The notes under the pieces were generated by a model that was not told the DNA's origin, made no database searches, and saw only the letters and a list, made by a program, of their open reading frames with translations. A stretch of 64,000 bases of DNA from a bacterium (GTDB taxonomy: Bacteria; Eisenbacteria; RBG-16-71-46; CAIMUX01). Shown here in pieces: positions 1 through 9,202 of the stretch. Where the stretch lies: contig JAUIHP010000002.1 in assembly GCA_030431975.1 (NCBI GenBank), positions 310,001 through 374,000 on the forward strand, read 5' to 3'. The position numbers and the translations under genes were made by a program. Numbering within the stretch: position 1 is the first letter of the stretch; every line of letters begins with the position of its first letter.

Positions 1-496
1 GGAGCGGCCCCTCGAGCGCGATGCGCAGGGCCAGGGCGTCCACGGTGGTGAGGTTCCGAGACTCAGAATCGACGACCAGAAACTCGCGACGAAGTTGGCT
101 CCACGAGATCCAGCGGTGCTCCCCGGCCTCGGCCGTTTCCATGGTTTCCGCAGCAGTATCCGAAACCCGGCCGGCGAAGTACTGACCGTGGATCGGAGCC
201 GATTTTCCAGCGACCTCCACGGTCACGAGCGGAATCAGAAGCCGCGCTTCTCCTCCGAAGCGGTCGGTCTCCGTTGTCGTCGGTTGGCCGAGCCACGTTA
301 CCAATGGGATTCCGGTCTCTTCGCGGACTTCTCGTTCCAGCGCCTGCAGAAGGCCCTCTCCCCTCTCGATCCGGCCGCCCGGCAATTCCCAGAAGCCCGA
401 GTAGAGGTCCCCCGGTTTGGTTCGTCTCTGAATGAGTAGACGTCCGGTCTCGGAAAGAAGAACGGCTTTGGCAAAGGGGATCGCAACTTCGGCCAC
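1..496 (-). CDS. NUDIX hydrolase (3' end beyond window)
   Basis: The frame opens with GTG at 496 and runs off the left edge after about 165 residues. It carries a complete Nudix box, G-x5-E-x7-REVREETGI, around residues 40-63, preceded by a typical core (AIPFAKAVLLSETGRLLIQRR). Family members hydrolyse nucleoside diphosphates linked to another moiety, such as oxidised or alarmone nucleotides; the substrate cannot be read from the sequence. The start lies 8 nt after the stop of the upstream lipoprotein gene, with GAGG just before it, so the two are probably co-transcribed. The long frames on the other strand here are shadows. Seen: the motif. Known: the Nudix fold and Mg-dependent chemistry. 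Confidence 0.85.
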   Translation of the reverse strand, partial: MAEVAIPFAKAVLLSETGRLLIQRRTKPGDLYSGFWELPGGRIERGEGLLQALEREVREETGIPLVTWLGQPTTTETDRFGGEARLLIPLVTVEVAGKSAPIHGQYFAGRVSDTAAETMETAEAGEHRWISWSQLRREFLVVDSESRNLTTVDALALRIALEGPL

Positions 497-504
497 GGCG
501 AGCC

Positions 505-1647
505 TCAAAAACGCGGGTAGTCGGGAATCGTTTGGTAAGCCCATCGCAACCAGATAATCCGGCGCGGGGCAAATCCCGTGATGTTCGTAACCTGAAACTT
601 GCCGTAGTGACCGTCCGGAGTTCGGATGGCAAACACTTCCAGCTCTTCGAACGTGGATTCGGAAACCCATCCCGTCTTGATGTCAGTGCTGGAGATTTCC
701 CAATCGAACCCCAGGGACTTGATGACGACGGGACGTTCCAACCACTCGTCGTCGAACTCGGAAAGATGCGACACACTCCGGAGGATGAGAGGACTTTCCC
801 GGTCGTTCGTGGAGCGATCGAGGATCAGATCGCGCAGCTCCTTTCGATCGTCATTGGCCGGGTCAAAGACTTCGACCCTCCCGCGGGAAATGTCAAAAGC
901 AACCGGAGCTCCGCTTGCGATCTCGAGAAACTGGCTGAGATTCCCTTCCGGACGCGGAGACATGTCGATCTCCATACCCATCGGCGTCTGTTCGAACGTG
1001 CTGCCGTACTCGCGAACGCCGCGGACGTGGAAGAAGTACTTGCGGCCGATCTCCAGATCGAGAAAACGAATGGCTCTGCGTGTGATGGGCGCCGGCGTGA
1101 TCCGGTACGGAGCGAGCTGGTCTTCGGGAATGCCGGCCAAGCTCTTTTCTGCCGCGTAGACGAGATACCCCTGCCAGTGTTCGATCTTCTCGTCGATAGA
1201 TGGAAGCCACTCGACGTCGGCTTGATTCGAAAACGCCACCGACCACAGGCTCTCCGGCGGATCGGGAAGCACCATCTCGGAAACGACAGAGGCAAAGACG
1301 GTGTCCTGGAAGTCGGTCACGCGTACCGTCAGCGTGTCCATCCCCTTGAGTTCAGGAGTCCGCCAAACTACGCGCGGGCCGGACCGACCATTGGGAAAGG
1401 TTCCACGGGTCGTTGACCACAGATAAGCCAAACCATCGCCGTCCGGATCCTCCGCAAGTGCCTGGACACCGACGTTCTCCGAGGCGTGGATCTTCTCATC
1501 GATGAAGTCGATCAGGGCGATGTTTGGGGACTGGTTCCCGATGTCCTCGGGTTGGGACCCTCCACCACCACTGCCGCAACCGCAGAGGACGAGGAAGAAC
1601 CCGAGAATGGAAAAACCAGAGGCGAGTCCGGGCGCGATCCGAAACAT
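505..1647 (-). CDS. Exported lipoprotein with PKD/FN3-like domains
   Basis: A 380-residue protein. The ATG at 1647 is chosen because GGGAG lies 7 nt upstream; an in-frame TTG two codons earlier is less likely. The N-terminus is a lipoprotein signal (hydrophobic stretch ending LVLCGC, then a Gly/Ser linker), so it should be lipid-anchored in the envelope. Around residues 45-110 is a PKD/cadherin-like segment (AEDPDGDGLAYLWSTT). Residues 130-225 resemble a fibronectin type III fold (PPESLWSVAFSNQADVEW; KYFFHVRGVREYGS). The C-terminal 150 residues are not recognised. No catalytic motif is visible. It is probably a surface or periplasmic binding or adhesion protein; this role is inference. Confidence 0.7.
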   Translation of the reverse strand: MFRIAPGLASGFSILGFFLVLCGCGSGGGGSQPEDIGNQSPNIALIDFIDEKIHASENVGVQALAEDPDGDGLAYLWSTTRGTFPNGRSGPRVVWRTPELKGMDTLTVRVTDFQDTVFASVVSEMVLPDPPESLWSVAFSNQADVEWLPSIDEKIEHWQGYLVYAAEKSLAGIPEDQLAPYRITPAPITRRAIRFLDLEIGRKYFFHVRGVREYGSTFEQTPMGMEIDMSPRPEGNLSQFLEIASGAPVAFDISRGRVEVFDPANDDRKELRDLILDRSTNDRESPLILRSVSHLSEFDDEWLERPVVIKSLGFDWEISSTDIKTGWVSESTFEELEVFAIRTPDGHYGKFQVTNITGFAPRRIIWLRWAYQTIPDYPRF

Positions 1648-1793
1648 ACACAACTCCCAGTCACCCCGGCGGGTCGAAAGCTGACCTTGGCTGGATAGTA
1701 CCCCGACTTCCGGCTCGTTGTTGGATTTTCCGCGGTCCAGGAACCACTGTCGTCAGATTCGCCACCGCTGTCGACCTTCATGAATCGTTCCGG

Positions 1794-2552
1794 CTAGAGC
1801 TGACGTTGGTCGAGGGAGCGTACCGCGGCTACGAGTTCCTGGGGCGAGTGAACGACACAGTCCGGATTGTCTTCGTCCGCACTCGGCGGCAAGGCCGATG
1901 CCGATGCCTTCTTCTGACTGGCCCGGTAGGCACGTGAGAAGTCGTCGACAAGCTCCCAGCCCTTGTCATCCGGATCGACCCGGAACCAGATCGTCCGGAG
2001 TCCCAACGACCGAGCGGGAGCAATGTCTGCGTCGATGCGATCGCCGATCATGACGGCTTCTTCGGGAGCACACCCGGCACGTTCCAAAGCCCACTGGAAG
2101 ATGTCCGGGTCCGGCTTGTTCAGGCCAATCGCCTCACTCAGGGCAAGGAACCGGAAGTAATGACGGAGAGACTCCTCCTCGAGTGCAGTCTCTGCCTCGG
2201 ACATCTGATTCGCGATGACACCCATCTCGTAGTCGGCGCCGAGCGACTCCAGCACTTCGCGCATACCCGGAAGAACGTTGTGGTACGCCATGTAGTTCTT
2301 CCGCAAGTGCTCCTTGGAGCGTTCCGCAAGCTCGTCGTGTTTCCCGTCTCCAACCAGCCGTCGCGTCAACACGGACCAGTGTCCGGAACCATGCTCACGC
2401 AGCACTTCCTCTCTCTGACGAAAGAGTTCCTCCATAGAAATCGTTTCGCCCCGACTTTGCAGCTCGTCGTAGAGCAGCCGGTAGAGGTAGGTCATGACCG
2501 GGTCGTCATTCATGATGACGTTGCCGATGTCCCAGAAGATCCAGTGGATCAT
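1794..2552 (-). CDS. HAD-family phosphatase
   Basis: A 252-residue haloacid-dehalogenase superfamily hydrolase. Motif I is FWDIGNVI, with the nucleophile Asp followed two residues later by Gly instead of the usual second Asp. This is the DxGN variant seen in YihX-like phosphatases. Motif III is NKPDPDIF and motif IV is MIGDRIDADI. A helical cap lies between. The start overlaps the nuoN stop by one base (TGATG), so it is translationally coupled to the complex I operon. The frame stays open far upstream, but homology begins at this ATG. The substrate is unknown. The C-terminal 45 residues (SQKKASASALPPSADEDN) look unstructured. Confidence 0.85.
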   Translation of the reverse strand: MIHWIFWDIGNVIMNDDPVMTYLYRLLYDELQSRGETISMEELFRQREEVLREHGSGHWSVLTRRLVGDGKHDELAERSKEHLRKNYMAYHNVLPGMREVLESLGADYEMGVIANQMSEAETALEEESLRHYFRFLALSEAIGLNKPDPDIFQWALERAGCAPEEAVMIGDRIDADIAPARSLGLRTIWFRVDPDDKGWELVDDFSRAYRASQKKASASALPPSADEDNPDCVVHSPQELVAAVRSLDQRQL

Positions 2553-4042
2553 CAGCGCGCAGCGATAGCGGCTCCCTGGACCCATTCCACGATCGAGGGA
2601 ACCCCCGGCACGAAGGAAAAGGCATCCGGGGCAAAGCCGATCCAGAAAGTGGCCACGGCACAGACGGCGACGACGGCTCCGACCACGGTCGATCGACCGA
2701 GTTCCAGCGTCGCGACCGGCTTGCGCATGTAGAGCGCAACCATGACCCGCAGGTAGTAGTAGACGGAGAGTGCGCTGTTGAGGACGGCGATGATGATCAG
2801 CGAATGGAACCCGTGCTCGATAGCGCTCCGGAAGATGTAGTACTTGCCGAAGAATCCGGCGGTCGGTGGGATCCCGGCCAAAGAAATCATGAAGACGGAC
2901 ATCGCCAGTCCCAAAGCAGGAGTGCGCCAACCCAGACCCGCGTACTGTGGAATCTCGAGGTGCTCGCGTTCGTGATTCGCCCAGTAGATGACGACACCGA
3001 AAGCGCCGATGTTCATCACCGTGTAGGCCAGGAGGTAGTAGAGCATGCCCGAAAGCGCGTCGTGATCCCCGGTTTGGGAGAAGACGACCAGGCCGATGAG
3101 GAGGTATCCGGCGTGCGCGATCGAGGAATAGGCCAGCATCCGCTTGACGTTGGTTTGGGTCAGCGCCGCCAGGTTCCCAACCGTCATCGTCAGGACCGCG
3201 ACCCACCAAAGCACCTGCGTCAGAGGGATGTTGTCCCAAAGCGGTGAACCGGCAGCAACCACGCGGGCCAGGGCTCCGAAAGCCGCCGCCTTGACGGCCG
3301 TGGCCATGAACGCGGTCACCGCGGTCGGCGCGCCCTGGTAGACGTCCGGTGTCCACATGTGGAAGGGAACGGTTGCGGCCTTGAAGAGGAGTCCGCTCAG
3401 AAGGATGAGGAATCCAAGCTGCGCGAGCGGGCTTCCCGCACCCAGGCGGAGGCCCTCGACCAGATCCGTCGTGCCGGTGGTCACGTAAATGAGGGCGCCC
3501 CCGAAGAGAAACACCGCGGACGAAAAAGCCCCGAGCAGGAAGTACTTCATGCCGGCTTCCAGGCTGAGCGGGTTCTTTCGTAGGTAGCCCGAAAGCACAT
3601 AGACCGGAATGGATAGGAGTTCCAGGCCGAGAAAGAGGCTGAGTAGTTCCGTGGTAGAGGCGAAGAGAACGAGTCCGGAGGCGGAGAAGGCGATAAGCGC
3701 GTAGTACTCCCCGCGCGTTCGACCCACTTTGTCGAGATAGGAGCCGGAAAGAAAAACGGCGAGCAACGTCGCGATGCAGATGAGCACGCCGACCGTGCTG
3801 CCGAAGGAGTCCTCGATGAACATCGTTCCGAAGACCGTTTCACCCACCGCATCTCCCCAGCGGGCGGCGTAGGCAACGAGTGCCGCTGCAGGAAGGAGCG
3901 CTGTAACCGGCGCCCAGGGGAATCCGGCCCTGCCTCGAATGAGCGCGTCAATGAGAACCAGGACGAGTCCTCCTACGCACAGGATGAGGAACGGCAGGAG
4001 TGGTGTCAGATCGCTCCAACCGATTTCAGGAATGGCCAGCAT
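2552..4042 (-). CDS. nuoN: NADH-quinone oxidoreductase subunit N
   Basis: A 496-residue, 14-helix antiporter-like subunit of the complex I membrane arm (E. coli NuoN is 485). It has the family signature with Lys and His in broken helices: LLSIPVYVLSGYLRK, KAATVPFHMWTPDVYQGAP, and the loop NVKRMLAYSSIAHAGYLL. It is one of three proton channels together with NuoL and NuoM. Its ATG follows the nuoM TAG directly with no spacer, and its stop overlaps the HAD gene. It is the last nuo gene in the conserved order A-N. Confidence 0.97.
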   Translation of the reverse strand: MLAIPEIGWSDLTPLLPFLILCVGGLVLVLIDALIRGRAGFPWAPVTALLPAAALVAYAARWGDAVGETVFGTMFIEDSFGSTVGVLICIATLLAVFLSGSYLDKVGRTRGEYYALIAFSASGLVLFASTTELLSLFLGLELLSIPVYVLSGYLRKNPLSLEAGMKYFLLGAFSSAVFLFGGALIYVTTGTTDLVEGLRLGAGSPLAQLGFLILLSGLLFKAATVPFHMWTPDVYQGAPTAVTAFMATAVKAAAFGALARVVAAGSPLWDNIPLTQVLWWVAVLTMTVGNLAALTQTNVKRMLAYSSIAHAGYLLIGLVVFSQTGDHDALSGMLYYLLAYTVMNIGAFGVVIYWANHEREHLEIPQYAGLGWRTPALGLAMSVFMISLAGIPPTAGFFGKYYIFRSAIEHGFHSLIIIAVLNSALSVYYYLRVMVALYMRKPVATLELGRSTVVGAVVAVCAVATFWIGFAPDAFSFVPGVPSIVEWVQGAAIAAR

Positions 4043-5647
4043 CTAGCGAACTCCTCCACCGATCTGGTGGGCCGGGTCTTCCGTGTTTTCCATGACGGGT
4101 TCGACTTCCTCTCTCTCTGCAAGGAACGGTGCAAGGAGGTCGGCAGCGGACGAATAGTTGCCCGATGCTCGAACTTCGAGAACCGGAGCGTATGCCTTCT
4201 CCAGCGCCGGTTCCATCCGGTCGAGGAAGGGTTTCGGCTGCACACCCATGTAGACCATGAGAATCATGAGCGGCGCCAGTACGAGCCACTCCCGGCCCGA
4301 AAGGTCCGCCAAGTCTTGATTCTCTGGGTTGTCGTTGGCGCCGAAGAGGAAGCGTCGGACCAGCCAGAGCATATACGCCGCTCCAAGAACGACGCCGCTC
4401 GCGGCGATGGCTCCGATCCACGGACTCTCTCCGAATGCGCCGAGCAGTACGAGGAACTCCCCGACAAAACCGTTGAGGCCCGGAAGGCCGATCGACGAGA
4501 GCGTCGTAAAGACGAAAGCGAACGTGAAAAACGGAAGTCCCTTGGCCAGGCCACCGAAGGCGGAGATCTCGCGCGTATGGCGTCGTTCGTAGATGATCCC
4601 GACCAACAGGAAGAGCGCTCCCGTAGAGAGGCCGTGGCCGAGCATTTGATAGAGCGAGCCTGAAGCCCCCAACATGTTGAAGCTGAAGAGCCCGAGGACC
4701 ACGTAGCCGAGGTGGCTGACCGAGGAGTAGGCGACCAGCTTCTTGATGTCCGTTTGCACCATCGCCACCAGAGCGCCGTAGACGATCCCGATCACGGAAA
4801 GGATCAGGATCGGCTTCTGCATCTGAACGGCGGCTTCCGGAAAGAGCGGGATGGCGAAGCGCAGGAAACCGTAGGTACCCATCTTGAGAAGCACACCGGC
4901 CAGAACGACGGAGCCTGCCGTCGGAGCCTGAACGTGTGCGTCCGGAAGCCAGGTGTGAAGCGGCCACAGCGGGACCTTGATCGCAAACGCCAATCCGAAA
5001 GCGAGGAAGAGCCAGATCTGCGTGTTGAGCGGAACGTCGGTTTGCATCAATGCCATCAGGTCAAAAGTGTAGATCCCCGTCTGCGCGTGGTGAATGAAGT
5101 AGAGCGCGAGGATGGCAACCAACATGAGCAACGAACCGACGATGGTGTAGAGGACAAACTTGACCGCCGCGTATACCCTCTCCTGGCCTCCCCAGACACC
5201 GATGAGCAGATACATCGGCAGAAGCATGACTTCCCAGAAGAAGTAGAAGAGAAAGAGGTCGAGAGCGACAAACGCGCCGAGCATTCCGGTCTGGAGGATG
5301 AGCAGGAGGATGTAGAACTCTTTGACCCGGGTGTCGACCGCTTTGAAGGCCGACAGCACGACGAGAGGTCCCAGTACGTTGGTCAGGAGCACCAGGAAGA
5401 GCGAGATCCCATCCAACCCGATGTAATACTGGATTCCAAAGTCTTCGATCCACGCGGCCTTGGTCACGAACTGCATCTCCGCATGGGTCTGGAATCCCGT
5501 GAGCAGAGGAATCGAAGCCAGGAGCGTCGCAACCATGGCCGCAAGGGCTCCGTTGCGAAAGAGCCCGTGCTGCTCCTTCGGCACCATCATGAGCAGCGCC
5601 GCTGCCGCGGCGGGCAGGAAGACGACGATGGAAAGTAAAGAGTCCAA
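4043..5647 (-). CDS. nuoM: NADH-quinone oxidoreductase subunit M
   Basis: A 534-residue antiporter-like membrane subunit (E. coli 509). Visible signatures are YYIGLDGISLFLVLLTN, FFWEVMLLPMYLLIG (with the channel Glu), KVPLWPLHTWLPDAHVQAP, and IKKLVAYSSVSHLGYVVLG. The start is TTG at 5647, about 13 nt after GGGGGA in the short nuoL-nuoM gap. A hydrophilic C-terminal tail of about 70 residues (from ALEKAYAPVLEV) extends beyond the last helix and is longer than in E. coli. It functions as a proton-translocating module between NuoL and NuoN. Confidence 0.97.
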   Translation of the reverse strand: MDSLLSIVVFLPAAAAALLMMVPKEQHGLFRNGALAAMVATLLASIPLLTGFQTHAEMQFVTKAAWIEDFGIQYYIGLDGISLFLVLLTNVLGPLVVLSAFKAVDTRVKEFYILLLILQTGMLGAFVALDLFLFYFFWEVMLLPMYLLIGVWGGQERVYAAVKFVLYTIVGSLLMLVAILALYFIHHAQTGIYTFDLMALMQTDVPLNTQIWLFLAFGLAFAIKVPLWPLHTWLPDAHVQAPTAGSVVLAGVLLKMGTYGFLRFAIPLFPEAAVQMQKPILILSVIGIVYGALVAMVQTDIKKLVAYSSVSHLGYVVLGLFSFNMLGASGSLYQMLGHGLSTGALFLLVGIIYERRHTREISAFGGLAKGLPFFTFAFVFTTLSSIGLPGLNGFVGEFLVLLGAFGESPWIGAIAASGVVLGAAYMLWLVRRFLFGANDNPENQDLADLSGREWLVLAPLMILMVYMGVQPKPFLDRMEPALEKAYAPVLEVRASGNYSSAADLLAPFLAEREEVEPVMENTEDPAHQIGGGVR

Positions 5648-5662
5648 ACCGAGTGTCCCCCG

Positions 5663-7732
5663 TTACATCGCTCGGAAGAGGATGAAGGCCAGGCCCAGAA
5701 GAATGACGAATGCGTAGGTCTGGACGTAGCCGCGTTGCAGGATGCGGAAGGCGAAGCTCAGGCCCTTGGCCAACATCCCAACGAAGTTGACGATGAAGTC
5801 GATGATCCGGACGTCGATGACTTTCCAGAGAAAGGAACGCGACAGGCCGACCAAAGGTCGCACCACGGTCGCATCGTAGAGTTCGTCGACGCGGTACTTG
5901 TCCCGCACCAGGCGGTACAGGCCACCCAGGCCGGCGGCAATGTTGGTCGGAAGAGCCGGGTTCTTCAGATAGAAGAGGAAGCCGACGCCGATGCCCGCCG
6001 CGGCCATGAGAAGCGACGCTCCCATGAGGATCCATTCGATCGTGGTGTCATGGTGAGCGTGGTCGGCCCCGTGAGAGCTTTCGTGAGAGCTTCCGTGAGA
6101 GATTCCGTGAGAGATTCCGTGAGGGTCGCCGGGCGCGGTCGCCGCTGAGTGAGCCGAGTCCTGCTCCCCGTAAAGCTGGCCGTGGAAGACGGGATCCAGC
6201 CAGTCATGGAACCGGTTCGGTCCCAGGCCCAGGAACTCCGGTGTTCCCCAAAAACCAACCAGGAGAGATCCGATGGCCAGGACGACCAGAGGGAACGTCA
6301 TGGTCGCGGGAGACTCGTGAATGTGAGCCTCTTTCTGGGGTTCCACCCGACTCTTGCCGAAGAACGTGAGTACGACGAGTCGAGTCATGTAGATCGCGGT
6401 GATTCCCGCGGTGAGAAAGGCCACGAACCACAACGCTTTCGGCAACCACGGCAAGAGCGCATTCTGCGAGCTCCAGGCCTTCCAGAGGATTTCGTCCTTG
6501 GAGAAGAACCCGGCGAAGGGAACGATGCCGCAGATCGCCAACCAACCCGCAAGGAAGGTCCATGCCGTGATCGGGATCTTCCTGAAGAGCCCCCCCATCT
6601 TTCGCATGTCCTGCTCTTCGTGAAGGGCGTGAATGACGCTGCCCGACCCGAGGAACATGAGAGCTTTGAAGAACGCGTGGGTGAAGACGTGAAAGATCCC
6701 CACGGCGTAGGCTCCAACGCCGCAGGCCAGGAACATGTAGCCGAGCTGACTGACCGTGGAGTAGGCCAGCACCTTCTTGATGTCGAACTGCGTGAGTCCG
6801 ATCGTCGCGGCGACCAGCGCGGTCAGCGCGGCCACGATGGCGATGATGGTGAGCGGCAACGGCGTGATCTCGTAGAGCCAGTTCATCCGCGCCACCATAT
6901 AGACGCCGGAGGTGACCATGGTCGCAGCATGAATGAGAGCCGACACCGGAGTCGGACCGGCCATGGCATCGGGAAGCCAAACGAACAGTGGGATCTGAGC
7001 AGACTTACCCGTGGCGCCGACGAAAAGCAGAATTCCGGCGAGGGCTGCGGCGCCCGCGGGAATCAGCGCAGCTTGAGACTCCATCAGCCGGTAGTCGAAG
7101 GTGGCGCTTCCGCCCTGCTGGTAGAGCGTCCAGAAGATGACGAACATTCCAAGGAGAAAACCGAGGTCGCCGATGCGGTTGACCACGAACGCCTTCATTC
7201 CGGCCACGGCATTGGCCGCCTCTTCGTGCCAGAAACCGATTAGTAGGTAGGAACACAGTCCCACCCCTTCCCAACCGACGAAGAGGACGATGAGATTGTC
7301 TCCGAGAACGAGAAGGATCATCGCGAACATGAACAGGTTCAGGTAGGCGAAGAAGCGGCTGAATCCACGGTCGTGGGACATGTAGCCAATGGAATAGACG
7401 TGGATGAGAAACCCGATGCCGGTGATGAAGAGCAGCATCGTCGAAGACAACGGATCAAGCAGGAAGCCGACGGAAAGGTCGAGCCTCCCGATGTCCATCC
7501 ATGTGAAGAGACTCTGCTCGAGGTATCTCTCTGCCGGATCGAGGTTCCGAAGCGCATTGAAGCCGAGCGCGGTCACTCCGAAAGAAGCGGCCACCGCGAG
7601 GCTGCTGATCCAACCAATGATCTTGGGCGGACCACTCTGCCGATGGGACGTCATCAGGGTGGCGAGCCCGGCGATCAGGCTCCCCAACAGCGGAAAGAGC
7701 GGAATGAGCGCGAGGTAGGTGGCTTGATTCAT
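5663..7732 (-). CDS. nuoL: NADH-quinone oxidoreductase subunit L
   Basis: A 689-residue distal antiporter-like subunit with the long amphipathic lateral helix at its C-terminus (E. coli 613). Signatures are FVGWEGVGLCSYLLIGFW, KSAQIPLFVWLPDAMAGPTP, VSALIHAATMVTSGVY, and IKKVLAYSTVSQLGYMFLA. Residues about 533-562 form a histidine-rich insertion of short HG-x-SH repeats in the loop before a transmembrane helix. It is encoded by degenerate 12-bp tandem repeats at 6069-6128, and this accounts for part of the extra length. The gene starts 4 nt after the nuoK stop. Confidence 0.97.
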   Translation of the reverse strand: MNQATYLALIPLFPLLGSLIAGLATLMTSHRQSGPPKIIGWISSLAVAASFGVTALGFNALRNLDPAERYLEQSLFTWMDIGRLDLSVGFLLDPLSSTMLLFITGIGFLIHVYSIGYMSHDRGFSRFFAYLNLFMFAMILLVLGDNLIVLFVGWEGVGLCSYLLIGFWHEEAANAVAGMKAFVVNRIGDLGFLLGMFVIFWTLYQQGGSATFDYRLMESQAALIPAGAAALAGILLFVGATGKSAQIPLFVWLPDAMAGPTPVSALIHAATMVTSGVYMVARMNWLYEITPLPLTIIAIVAALTALVAATIGLTQFDIKKVLAYSTVSQLGYMFLACGVGAYAVGIFHVFTHAFFKALMFLGSGSVIHALHEEQDMRKMGGLFRKIPITAWTFLAGWLAICGIVPFAGFFSKDEILWKAWSSQNALLPWLPKALWFVAFLTAGITAIYMTRLVVLTFFGKSRVEPQKEAHIHESPATMTFPLVVLAIGSLLVGFWGTPEFLGLGPNRFHDWLDPVFHGQLYGEQDSAHSAATAPGDPHGISHGISHGSSHESSHGADHAHHDTTIEWILMGASLLMAAAGIGVGFLFYLKNPALPTNIAAGLGGLYRLVRDKYRVDELYDATVVRPLVGLSRSFLWKVIDVRIIDFIVNFVGMLAKGLSFAFRILQRGYVQTYAFVILLGLAFILFRAM
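6069..6128 (-). repeat. 12-bp tandem repeats encoding His-rich loop in nuoL
   Basis: About five degenerate copies of CGTGAGAG(C/A)TTC (plus-strand sense). On the coding strand they encode consecutive HGIS/HGSS/HESS tetrapeptides followed by HGADHAHH. Because the unit is a multiple of three, copy-number change would keep the frame open. Confidence 0.85.
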
Positions 7733-7736
7733 TCGT

Positions 7737-8045
7737 TCACTCGTTGAGCGCCGAGAGCTCGTCTAGGTTGATGGATTCCTTGGACCGGAAGATGGCCATG
7801 AGAATGGCCAGTCCGACCGCGGCCTCGACGGCGGCGATCGCAATGACGAAGAAGGCGATCATCTGACCGTCGAGGTTCCCGTGCTGTCGCGAACCGGCGA
7901 CCAGGATCAGGTTGACGGCATTGAGCATGAGTTCGACCGACATCAGAACGGTCAGCGCACCGCGACGCCCAAGGACACCCAGGGTGCCGATGAAGAAGAG
8001 GACGCTGGCCAGGATCAGATAGTGATTGGTCGTGATCTCGCCCAT
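7737..8045 (-). CDS. nuoK: NADH-quinone oxidoreductase subunit K
   Basis: A 102-residue, three-helix subunit (E. coli 100). It has the conserved membrane acids: Glu in MSVELMLNAVNLILV and Glu in AIAAVEAAVGLAIL, both part of the E-channel. An in-frame start 15 codons earlier is open, but ATG at 8045 gives the family length and has GGGGGAG 4 nt upstream, inside the end of nuoJ. Spacing to nuoL is 4 nt. Confidence 0.97.
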   Translation of the reverse strand: MGEITTNHYLILASVLFFIGTLGVLGRRGALTVLMSVELMLNAVNLILVAGSRQHGNLDGQMIAFFVIAIAAVEAAVGLAILMAIFRSKESINLDELSALNE

Positions 8046-8046
8046 C

Positions 8047-8544
8047 TCACTCCCCCCTCTTGGCCAGGACGACGGCCCCGAGAATCCCAACCAGGAGAAT
8101 CACGGCGACGATTTCCAGCGGCAGCACGTAACGGGTCAGTAGTTCCCCGCCGAACTGCTCGATGCTGCCGAAATCCGGAGCGACACTGGCCACGTTGGAA
8201 TCCGCTCCCCGGCCAGTGAAACGAAGAATGATGGCGAGAGCCAGGGCACAGAGCACGGCCGAGACGCCGAACTTGCCCCGCTGAATCGACTGGGCCTTCA
8301 GCTCCTCGTCTCTCAGGTTGAGAAGCATGATGACGAAAACGATGAGAACGATGACCGCGCCAGCATAGACCAGAATCTGCACGATGAAGAGGAAGGGCGC
8401 AGCGAGCCCGGCAAAGATTCCGGCCAGAGCCGCAAGGTTGACGGCCAGCGCCAGGGCTCCGGCGAGCGGACTCCTCTTCCCGACAACGAAGAGTGCGGAG
8501 ACGACCGTCGTCGCCGCCAGAATCCAAAAGAGGATCGGGTTCAA
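8047..8544 (-). CDS. nuoJ: NADH-quinone oxidoreductase subunit J
   Basis: A 165-residue, five-helix subunit (E. coli 184). The third helix region IVQILVYAGAVIVLIVFVIMLLN contains the glycine/tyrosine pattern of the pi-bulge helix that gates proton translocation. The frame is open to 8619, but TTG at 8544 is preferred: it has a perfect AAGGAGG 7 nt upstream and begins just after the nuoI stop. A hydrophilic periplasmic loop lies around residues 110-130. Confidence 0.95.
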   Translation of the reverse strand: MNPILFWILAATTVVSALFVVGKRSPLAGALALAVNLAALAGIFAGLAAPFLFIVQILVYAGAVIVLIVFVIMLLNLRDEELKAQSIQRGKFGVSAVLCALALAIILRFTGRGADSNVASVAPDFGSIEQFGGELLTRYVLPLEIVAVILLVGILGAVVLAKRGE

Positions 8545-8546
8545 AC

Positions 8547-9188
8547 TCAAACCTCCTTCGAAGGAGTGCGCCAACCGGCGGGAATCTTGATCGGAGTCCG
8601 CGGAGCGCCCGCTTCCCATCCTTCATCGTCGCTCGGAGTGGCCGGAGGCGCTTCGATCTCACCCTGTCTCGGCGACGGCCCCTCGGCCGGCCTGCCCTGC
8701 TTCCATTCTTCGCCCTGTCCGCGCATGAGGAACTCGCGATCGACGATGAAGTCCTCTCTACGCTCTCCGACAAGAACGACCTCGTCGGTGTCCATGCGAA
8801 TGGCGTCCTCGGGGCAGGCCTCGACGCAATAACCGCAGAAGACGCAACGCAGCAGGTCGATCTCGAAGATCTTGGCCCGCTTCTCGATCCAGACCTCATC
8901 GGACTCCTCGGCCACGATGTGGATGCAGTGCGCGGGACAGGCGGTTTCGCAACACATGCAGGCCACACACTTCGGAGCCCCGTTCTCCCTCACGGTGAGT
9001 CGATGACGACTGCGATGACGCACCGCCAGCGGCTTCTTTTCCTCGGGGTACTGGTACGTCGGCATCGCATCCTGCTGCACCGTGTTCTTGGCCAGGTGCT
9101 TCAGGGTCACGCCCAGGCCGCGAAACACTTCGGCGACGTAGATCCTCTCCCAGAAGGAGAGCTTGGGGCTTTGTACCTTGAGGGCCAC
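8547..9188 (-). CDS. nuoI: NADH-quinone oxidoreductase subunit I (2x[4Fe-4S])
   Basis: A 213-residue ferredoxin-like subunit that carries clusters N6a and N6b at the junction with the membrane arm. Two complete ligand sets are visible: CVACMCCETACP and CVFCGYCVEACP. GTG at 9188 is taken as the start, with AGGAGG 10 nt upstream overlapping the nuoH stop. The open frame extends 30 codons further without homology. A C-terminal extension of about 60 residues, rich in Pro, Glu and Gly, goes beyond the E. coli protein (180 residues) and is of unknown role. Confidence 0.96.
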   Translation of the reverse strand: MALKVQSPKLSFWERIYVAEVFRGLGVTLKHLAKNTVQQDAMPTYQYPEEKKPLAVRHRSRHRLTVRENGAPKCVACMCCETACPAHCIHIVAEESDEVWIEKRAKIFEIDLLRCVFCGYCVEACPEDAIRMDTDEVVLVGERREDFIVDREFLMRGQGEEWKQGRPAEGPSPRQGEIEAPPATPSDDEGWEAGAPRTPIKIPAGWRTPSKEV

Positions 9189-9202
9189 GCGGTCGAAACC
9201 TC

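Noticed and set aside
2552-3356. Upstream extension of the HAD phosphatase frame to 3356
   Set aside because: This part is out-of-frame nuoN; HAD homology starts at the ATG at 2552 that is coupled to the nuoN stop.
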